From the NCBI RefSeq assembly GCF_023078275.1, contig NC_062995.1, forward strand, positions 11,730,917 to 11,794,916: a stretch of 64,000 nucleotides of DNA, read 5' to 3'. The number at the start of each line of letters is the position of its first letter. Positions within the stretch are counted from its first letter, which is position 1. This document shows positions 19,901 through 29,500 of the stretch, piece after piece. The DNA is from Leguminivora glycinivorella. Lineage: Eukaryota > Arthropoda > Insecta > Lepidoptera > Tortricidae. A program made the position numbers and the translations under genes. The notes beneath the pieces are model-generated. The model was not told where the DNA came from, ran no database searches, and worked only from the letters and a program-made list of their open reading frames with translations.

Positions 19901-22900
19901 TATGATTTTTTCTTTACGTTAGTGTAACAAAAAAAAAAATACACGTGATTTGTTCCTAACCCCCCCCCCCCCCCCCCCCATGGTGATATTTGGTGATTTT
20001 TTCATGACCCCCCCCTCCCCCCCCCTATACAGCATGACGCGATTAATGGACGCCCCCTTCCCTAAAATGTGGGTAGAAGTCTGTATGGAGCATTAAGCCA
20101 TTTTCGAATTTAACGCGAGCGAAGCCGCGGGAAGCAGCTAGTGTTATAATATTTGTACTTACAGGAAGATTTTCTCGCAGTGGGGGCAGGTGTAGGTTCT
20201 CCCCGCGTGTACCCCGTAGTGTTTGAGCGCTTGGTTCCTGCGTCACAAATTATTCATGATCATTTTTGTGGTACAGGCTTAGCATGCTTCGCAAGCGTAT
20301 GTTTGAGCCCATACGCTTGCGAACATTGTACAATTTGGAGTTTAGAATAGTTAACTTATTCTTGGAAACGAAAAGAGTAATTAACGATGTGTAGTACTAT
20401 GTGTAGTTTGTGAAAGTCTTTAGCAGGATTGGTCCTATGAATCCAACGGTGGATTTAGGTGAGGAAAGATTAATGATGTGAATTTTTATCAATACAGTAA
20501 AAACATATAAAATACACCGTGCCTTTTTATCTTCGTAATATTCGACAGGGTGTTAGGTTAATTGACGGAAGTTAATTGGTTAAGGTTGTGATTCACTTGT
20601 TCAGTCATTAATAAGATTTTTTGAATGACCCAATATCAGTAAGAGTGGAGAAACTAGTTTCTGAAAGAAATTATTTGTATTTTATAGAAATAAATATATA
20701 TTTTTGAAATCCCAAACCAATAGCTTTCTTTGATCATGTAGCATACTTCGCAGGCGTATGTGCGAGCCCATACGCCTGCGATAAATGTAGAATTCATTCA
20801 TTCAGGTGTAAGATGAACTAACTTGTCCCTGGACACGAAGTTGCACTCATTGCAAATGAACTTCAGCTGGTGCCGGCGCTCGTGGGTGTGGAGCAGGCTG
20901 CGGTAATGCATGCGCACGCCGCAGACGCCGCACGCGTGCGGACCGCTGCTCTAAAATAACAAAAACACATATGTTAGTCAAATAAGCTAGTTTCCTATAC
21001 ATAAAATATTTTATGCAGTGCACGAAATAAAGCACCACATAATTAGAAGAAAAATATGGACAGAAGTTACTTTTAAACATTTCTATTTAATAAGTCAAAG
21101 AGAAAGATATAAAGTAAATGAATTGACCGTGACGTCACTCCTCAGTATTTCATAGTAATTCCATATTAGCAAATCGTTTTAACAGTTAATAAAAAGAAGC
21201 TGATTTGACTAGTAGGAAACTAGCCTATTTGAATCCTGTTAAATTGTAGTAGTAGTAGTAGTAATCACTTTATTGCGTACAACAGATTCATATCTCTAAT
21301 AACTCTCATACCCAAATCTAATGTTTAATTAGTTTATTTTTTGTATGTCTTTTGTATTTTTTTTTGTAAGCCTTGTTTTGTATTTTTGTAGTTTCACAGT
21401 GCCTTGGTGTAAACTGTAATGCTGTGTTACTTTTTGATTAAATAAATAAAATATACAGTTTACAGGAACAGAGGTACAGTCTACTACAAAGAGATGTATC
21501 CCTCTTTGTAGTAGACTGTACAAAGGCGAACTTATACCTATAAGGGATCTCTTCCAGCTAACCTTAGATTAGATGAGAGGAACATTAAAGTAGGCAAGAT
21601 AGACAAACTTACAGAAGTACAATAAAGGTCAGAAATAAACCAAAATAATGTCCACAAGTAAATAAACTACTTAGATAATAAATCATATTATGAAATAAAC
21701 TACATACTACATACACAAATAAAATACGGTATATATAACCCTATACCTCCTGCCCTATTAAGGGTTAACACATAGCTCACCGCTGGGCGAGTAACTATAA
21801 ACATCGCCGTCTCTTTTATTTGCACGGGAGTGGTTATCTTTTGTTCGTTTTTATAGCCGATAGCTCATAGCTTACTAGCTCGCGGTGGGACCAGTGCCTT
21901 AAGCATAAAATCTGTCTAAAACTGAACTTTTTCCTTCTGAATGTAGATTATCGCTTAAAGTTTACGTAATTAACACAAAAGAATATTTTTACTGAACTTT
22001 TATGCTTAATTATCGTCACAAATCTGACAGCGAGTTAATTTTTGTTAACGACTTACGCAAATGTTACCCAACATTAACCCTAATTCTGAAAATGGCCAAA
22101 ATGAAAAAAAAAATCAAGGGTGAATCCACGTAAAAGTAACGTGAGTCACAACTTCATTGAGTGTTTATTTGAACTACAGCTGCATATGAAAGGATTTATG
22201 CATATATCGGGAAAGTAACACTTATTTAGATATAGATTATCACTTATACCCGTGTGGTGACGGGTTAAGAATTTCACCACCCCCTTTCTTCCCGTGGGTG
22301 TCGACTTTGGGATATGGGTTAAATTGTGGCGTAGGCGAGAGGCTGGCAACCTGTCACTGCAATGTCACAGTTTCGTTTTCTGTCAACCCCTTATTTGCCA
22401 AGAGTGGCACTGAAGCTTTAGTAGTTTCATGTGCTCTGCTTACCCCTTCATGGGATACAGGCGTGATTGTATGTATGTAGATTATCACTTAAACTTGCAT
22501 CGTGAATAAATGGAACATGCCATAAAATCGTGACTCATGTTACTCTTGCCTCGGATTGACCCTTGAGCACACTCCCCTAAGTGAAAATGAAATATCTATT
22601 TTTCAAGTAGGCATATTACAATGAGCATATGAAGGTCAAATAAAGCTACGCCGGCTCTAACCCTACGCCTCAGCCTCGAGATCAGAGTGCAACCTGTAAA
22701 GTGTAAAACACCGACTGACTGGCCCGGTTAAAATGGACCAGAGCTAAATGGAGTGAGTGAGCGCACTGACCGGACTGTGCTTGGCTCGGTGGTTCTCGTA
22801 AGAGGTGACCACGCCGAACCCCTTCCCGCAGTCCTCACATTTGAACGGGCACTCCAGGTAGTTCCGGGACTTCTTGCGCTCAGCAATCTCTTCCAGCTGC

Positions 22901-23680
22901 TCTTCCTAGAAAGAAAGTTATTCAGAAAACGCTTAAATTTAGGAATTACATAGACAATACGACTAATTTATTGTTCAGCGTCACTGAAAGGGTCTCCACT
23001 CAGCTTAATGTCAAGATACCACTTAAGGATCTCGACGCTGGTGTTCCGTGGAAACCCTTCCAAGTGAGCGCAACTACATGCTAAAGTACACAATAGTGTC
23101 TATATATAGGTAAGTGCAAAACCTGAAATAGATACTATACACCAAAGAAAAAGCGATCAAGCTCACTCGTTTAAGCAGGTGCAAAAAGTTTCAAAGATTT
23201 AATTAGATATAATTGATATTCTTTAACCCTTTAACCGCCAGAGTCTGATATATAAGACATCACATATCCAGCTCATTCTGCCATAGTCTGATAAATAAGA
23301 CAAAGATCTGATTTGGTTTTTACAGCCCATTTATAACTCCCATAACTATGCCAACCTTACTCTGCGTGGTACAATACCTGTCGGTGGCGACACAAGCACA
23401 CTCGATCAAAAATTTCTGGCGGTTAAAAGGTTAAATGAAAACCACAGAAAGAAAGAAATTACGGCACCGGAACAGTCGTCATTAAAGGTGAAGTAGAATT
23501 TAACACTCTAATAACCACAAAATTAAAATTTTGAAAAAACCCCCGACCGCGACATAGTGGACCGATTTTCATGAAACATGGCTAAGAACACTCCCGACTA
23601 ACTCAGCTTTCAAACAAAAAAAACTAAATCGAAATCGGTTCACCCGTTCGGGAGCTACAGTGCCACAGACAGACACACAC

Positions 23681-23711
<31 letters not shown>

Positions 23712-26488
23712 AACAGACACGTCAAACTTATAACACCCCGTCGTTTTTGCGTCGGGGGTTAAAAAGTAAGTTAAGTAAATATTCTTTTGTGGTAACTTAT
23801 ATGTTTAATTTCTTTTATTTGCTGTTTCTGTTTTCTTACTTGTGTATTTTGTAGTTATCACGAATAAATAATTGATTGATTGATTCTTTTCCCCTCACTA
23901 GCTCGGAAACACGTGTTTTGTCCTTTTCCGCTCACTAGCTCGGAAACACGTGTTTTGTCCTTTAATACCAGCGGGTAAAAACGCATTTTATCCACTAGTG
24001 GGTAAAGTAATTTGACCTTGAATAAAGTTAAATTAACTGCTTTAAAATTGATAAAAGTAGGTGAATCTAGCAATAAAGATAATTTACCACCTATGGAACT
24101 ACTGGAAGCAGTGATTAAACGCATTTTTTGCGTTGTAGTTTCCTCGCTATAGTGAGGGGAAAAGTTTTGTGTTACACACGGGTGCAAATGTATTTTACTT
24201 CTCGTGTGTTAAAAACTCGCAAGTTCAGGATTCTATTCTCGAACCACTCGCTTCGCTCGTGGTTTAACTATAGAATCCTTTCACTTGCTCGTTTTCAATT
24301 CCACACTCGGCTTTAAAATACAACTTTGCCCCCTTGTATAACAAATAACTATTTCAGTAGAGATGGTGTTTTTTACGCATTAGTGCGAGAAGTGGTTCAT
24401 TATATGCCAGGTCAAAACTTCGGAGGGGCATCTGTACTGAAAAACGTCGTACGATACACGTGCGAAAAGGAAAATCGTAACTCGTGTCTATTTAAAACAC
24501 TTCCTTCGGTTGTGTTTTAATTTGTCAATACTCGTTTCGAACTTCCTTTTTTACGCACTTTTTTTTATACTACGTCAGTGGCAAACAAGCATACGGTCCG
24601 CCTGATGGAAAGCGGTCACCGTAACCTATATGAGTTGCAGGCGAACTCAAAGAGTGTCGCATGCGCGTTGCCACCCCATTAGAAACTTGTACACTCCCCT
24701 TTGCTGTGCACACACAGCAAAGGGGAGTCTACAAGTTCAAAGGAGGGTTTGGGTTGCACTTGAGGGAAGGCATGGATAAATTCGCACACAGCCAGCAGGC
24801 CTCCGTGGCGCAGTTGGGAGCGCGATGGCCCCGGCAAGGCCAGAGGCCGCAGGTTCGAGTCCTGCCGGAGGTGTGAATTCTTCCATTTTTCCTTTAATTT
24901 CAAAATATGTTCTTACCTTACTCAATGTAACAATTTTATGGTTAATTAATTCCAAAAATTTGTCTGTATCTGCTGCAGACACCAATCGCTTCATTGTCAT
25001 CCCGTCTTCTTGCACTTCTACAATTTCGTCATTATTTTCATCAACTTTAACATTATTAATTTCAATTATGTTATCTTTGACTTCAATTGTCATCACTTTC
25101 ATTTCTTCTTTGTTTTCTTTTCCCATTACCACCAAATTTTTATCTATAGGTTTATTACATTGTGTTATTAAAACTACATTTTGGTTCACGTTTGGTTCAC
25201 TCCGTTTTTTTAAGTTCTTATCTATATCCATAGCTTCATTGCACTGTTTTATTAAAACTACATTTTGGTTCACATTAGTTTCACTCCGTTTGTTCTTATC
25301 TATATCCATAGCGTCATTGCACTGTTTTAATAAAACTATATTTTTGTTCACATTAGTTTCACACTGTTTCTTCTTTGATTTCTTTTCAGTTTTGACAACT
25401 TTTTTCTTCTTTTTTGGAGACTTATTATTTTTATTACTATTTAGAAATAATTCTTCAGTTATAACAACATTCGAATCATCATCATCAGTGTCAATTGCAT
25501 CTTGCTCGACATCAACTTCGGGATAATAATCATCTATGTCGTGATCCGGAATAACTTGTTCTTCAAATTTTTGATTCAGTCTTTGTTTATTGAATAGATC
25601 TTTTGACGGGTCTACCTCGATCGTTTCTATGTTAGTTTTAGTTAAGTTGCAGGGAAGGTGAGTGGGTTGTAATTTGCGAACATAATTTATATCCAGCTGA
25701 AAACATAATAAATAATAATCAGTGATTTTTTTTTATACTACGTCGATGGCAAACAAGCATACGGCCCGCCTGATGTAAAGCGGTCACCGTAACCTATGGA
25801 CGCCTGCAACTCAAACAGTGTCACATGAGCGTTGCCATCGCATTAGAAACTTGTACATTCCTTTTGCTGTGTTTTGTGTGTTTGCTCTGTGATTGGGGAT
25901 TTGGATGCCACACTGCGGGCTGTCATGTAGAAATAATGATATGGATATGCCGTTCGGCCCGTGTTAATTTTTCTTATGTCATAGATAAATGATCAGACGG
26001 ATCGTCTGATGGTAAGCAACTACCGTAACTCATAAACAATGAGAATACAAGTAACTGGTCGAAAAATAAACGCAATTCCCGTGTAGGTAATATACAGTAT
26101 GTAAACTAACGAAAACCATTTACTGTAACCCGTAAATGTCCAGGTGATACTGAGAAACTTTTACTATGGGATCAACCCCGAAATCACGAAAATATCTTCT
26201 GACAGTTTCATAGGTAGTTTTATTTTATAGTAAGTATTTCCTATGGGAGAGTCAATTTTTATTTCGCGTTTTGGGTGTTGGTCTTCAGTAAATGGTTTTC
26301 GTTGGTTTACATACATAACCTAACCACAAAATTAAAATTTTGAAAAACCCCCGACCGCGACCTAGTGGACCGATTTTCATGAAACATGGCTAAGAACACT
26401 CCCGACTAACACAGCTTTCAAATAAAAAAAACTAAATCGAAATCGGTTCATCCGTTCGGGAGCTACGATGCCACAGACAGACACACAC

Positions 26489-26519
<31 letters not shown>

Positions 26520-29500
26520 CGTCAAACTTATAACACCCCGATATCGAATAAGCAAGTGTTGGTTATGATATTAGGTCAATAGGAATGATTATATAAAAAT
26601 TATATTCTGAGACCCTGGTCACACCTTGGCACTGGCGAATGAAAGAGGCGCGTTCCTAGCACACAGTCTAAGCTCGTGTAGGTGAACGCGTACCATGCTT
26701 GTATGAGTGAGATATGACAGGTCGACTGTTCGCGTTTTTGACAGTGACTGTGAGGTAACCGAGAGGGGGTGGGCATAAATAACAAGGCAACATAATAACA
26801 AGGCAAGTTGAATAAAAGCTTGTAAAAACCAATAGTTACCGTCCCCTTGAGCAGCGCAGGAGTTAGCAACATCACCGTCCGCATACACATGTCTCTGAAG
26901 GACGAGCATTTGAGGAGCAACACCAGGCAATACGGGCAGAGGTACTGTGGCAACCGGTCTTTGGACACCTGCAATCATTATAACTTATTTACATTAGGAA
27001 GTACTCTTTTTAGGGTTCCGTAGTCAACTAGGAACCCTTGTAGTTTCGCCATGTCTGTATGTCCGTCCGTCCGCGGATAATCTCATAGTCATAGTCATAC
27101 TCATACTCATTTATTCATAATATTCTTAAAATATTACATGTCAACAACAGGGAATAAATTATTTTGTATGATCAATTCAAAACATATTTGTAACATCTAT
27201 CTCAGTGACCGTTAGCACTAGAAAGTTGAAATTTGGTACCAATATGTATGTCGATCACGCCGACAAAGTGCAAAAATAAAAAATGAAAAAAATGTTTTAT
27301 TAGGGTACACCCCCTCCTGACTGTTTTTTTTTTTCATTCCAACCCCAACGTGTGATATATTGTTGGATAGGTATTCAAAAATGAATAGGGGTTTACTAAA
27401 ATCATTTTCTGATATTGTTAATATTTTCGGAATCGCTCCTAAAGGAAAAAAAACTTGCGTCCCTCCCCCTCTAACTTATGAACCATATGTTTAAAAAATA
27501 TGAAAAAAATCACAAAAGTAGAACTTTATAAAGACTTTCTAGGAAAATTGTTTTGAAATTGATAGTTTTAGTAGTTTTTGAGAAAAATACGAAAAACTAC
27601 GGAACCCTACACAGAGCGTGGCCCGACACGCTCTTGGCCGGTTTTTAGGGTTCCGTAGTCAACTAGGAACCCTTATAGTTTCGCCATGTCTGTCTGTCCG
27701 TCCGTCCGTCCGTCCGTCCGTCCGTCCGTCCGCGGATAATCTCAGTAACCGTAAGCACTAGAAAGCTGAAATTTGGTACCAATATGTATATCAATCACGC
27801 CAACAAAGTGCAAAAATAAAAAATGGAAAAGAATGTTTTATTAGGGTACCCCCCCTACATGTAAAGTGGGGGCGGATATTTTTTTTTCATTCCAACCCCA
27901 ACGTGTGATATATTGTTGGATAGGTATTAAAAAATGAAGAAGGGTTTACTAAGATCGTTTTTTGATAATATTAATATTTTCGGAAATAATCGCTTCTAAA
28001 GGAAAAAAAAGTGCGTCCCCCCCCTTTAACTTTTGAACCCTATGTTCAAAAAATATGAAAAAAATCACAATAGTAGATCTTTATAAAAACTTTCTAGGAA
28101 AATTATTTTGAACTTGATAGGTTCAGTAGTTTTTGAGAAAAATCCGAAAAACTACGGAACCCTACACTGAGCGTGGCCCGACACGCTCTTGGCCGGTTTT
28201 TTTTTAAATATACATGGTGTAACATGTGGTAACCAAATAACATTAACAGCGACGACGACGAGCGCTTCAGCTCAGTCGGTAGTGACCATGCCTGCTGAGC
28301 CGCGGTCCTGGGTTCGAATCCCGGTAAGGGCATTTATTTGTGTGAGAAGCACAGATATTTGTTCCTGTCATTTATCTATTTAAGTATGTATATCGTCGCT
28401 TAGCACCCATAGTACAAGCTTTGCTTAGTTTGGAGCTAAGTTGATCTGTGTAAGGTGTCCCCAATACTTATTTATTTAATTTTAACAGAATATTCCTTAC
28501 AACTAGGGAACAAATCAAATTATTTTATTGAATATTTTCCCGGCTCGGCCACCAGTGGGCCTTGCCGTTTTTTCTTTCGTGTATGATATCTATTTCAATT
28601 TAGAATATTCCTTGTCATATTAGAAGGGTAAAATGTCATACTTTTCTGGATTTAGCCTACATTCAGAGTTATACGCATTTTCCACTTTTAAATTTATTCT
28701 AAGCCTAGTGGCATCTATTGCAGACATTTCTGCTAATCAAAAGTTAAACATTCAGTACAGTGCGAAAAGTTCACAGAACTTAATTTAGATAGATGAAACA
28801 AATTCATATATTTGTATAGGGGCCGAGCGTGTCAAATTTTGTACTGAAGTTGATTCTTGCCTGTAATTTTAAATATGTCTCAGGCTCTTGATTGTTCATA
28901 ATTTTTGTGTTGTTGCAATTGAATATCACGTAAAGAGGCATTTTTTATGTTTTGGTTGACTTCAACTTACAAAAATTGACGCCCGAAAGCTTCAAGCTGC
29001 GAGTAAAGACGGACAACTCAGTGGATTTCACTGAGTTCATTTGACACGCTAAGTAGATACGTTTGCTTGATCTATGGTATATATGACATCTGTGGAAAAG
29101 TTCATATTTGACTGACTAAAATAGTATAACTTGTTTGTATGTTTAAGTAAGAATACAAAGGAAACACTTTTCGCACTACAACTGTACAGCCAACCAATTG
29201 GAACATTTGGAGGCCACTCTACAACCATGTCAAAATGACAAGCAGTAAGAGATTTCTTACAATCTGATTTATAACGTCACTATGACATAGTTCTACAGTG
29301 GGCTAGGGTTCCAATTGGTTGACTGTACGTGTACACACACATTACAGCCTCCTGAGCGTAGTTGCTGAGAGATGGGACAGTGGCCTCATCAAGCACTGGT
29401 CCTCTCTCCATGTATCTCTAGTACCTAAGTTAGTTATTTAAGATTATTTTTAAGTTAACCATAGTTTTATGTTTTAGGTTAAGTTATACTAACAAAATAT

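Larger units (their letters stand above)
17579..20057. mobile_element. Composite insertion bounded by 24-bp inverted repeats
   Basis: The 24 bases at 17579-17602 (GGGGGCGTCCATTAATCGCG...) recur perfectly inverted at 20034-20057. Next to each end are poly-C tracts and a 'GTGAT.TTTGGTGAT' motif in mirror orientation. The interior contains nested dispersed repeats but no transposase. It lies in intron 6 and interrupts another repeat. Ends like these suggest a cut-and-paste DNA element; the superfamily is not recognised. Confidence 0.6.

Noticed and set aside
24825..25526. Plus-strand 233-codon frame, Phe/Ser/Leu-rich, looking like a membrane protein
   Set aside because: It is the exact antisense of exon 3 of the zinc-finger gene, which has proper splice sites and phase. 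The hydrophobicity comes from reading Lys/Asp codons backwards.
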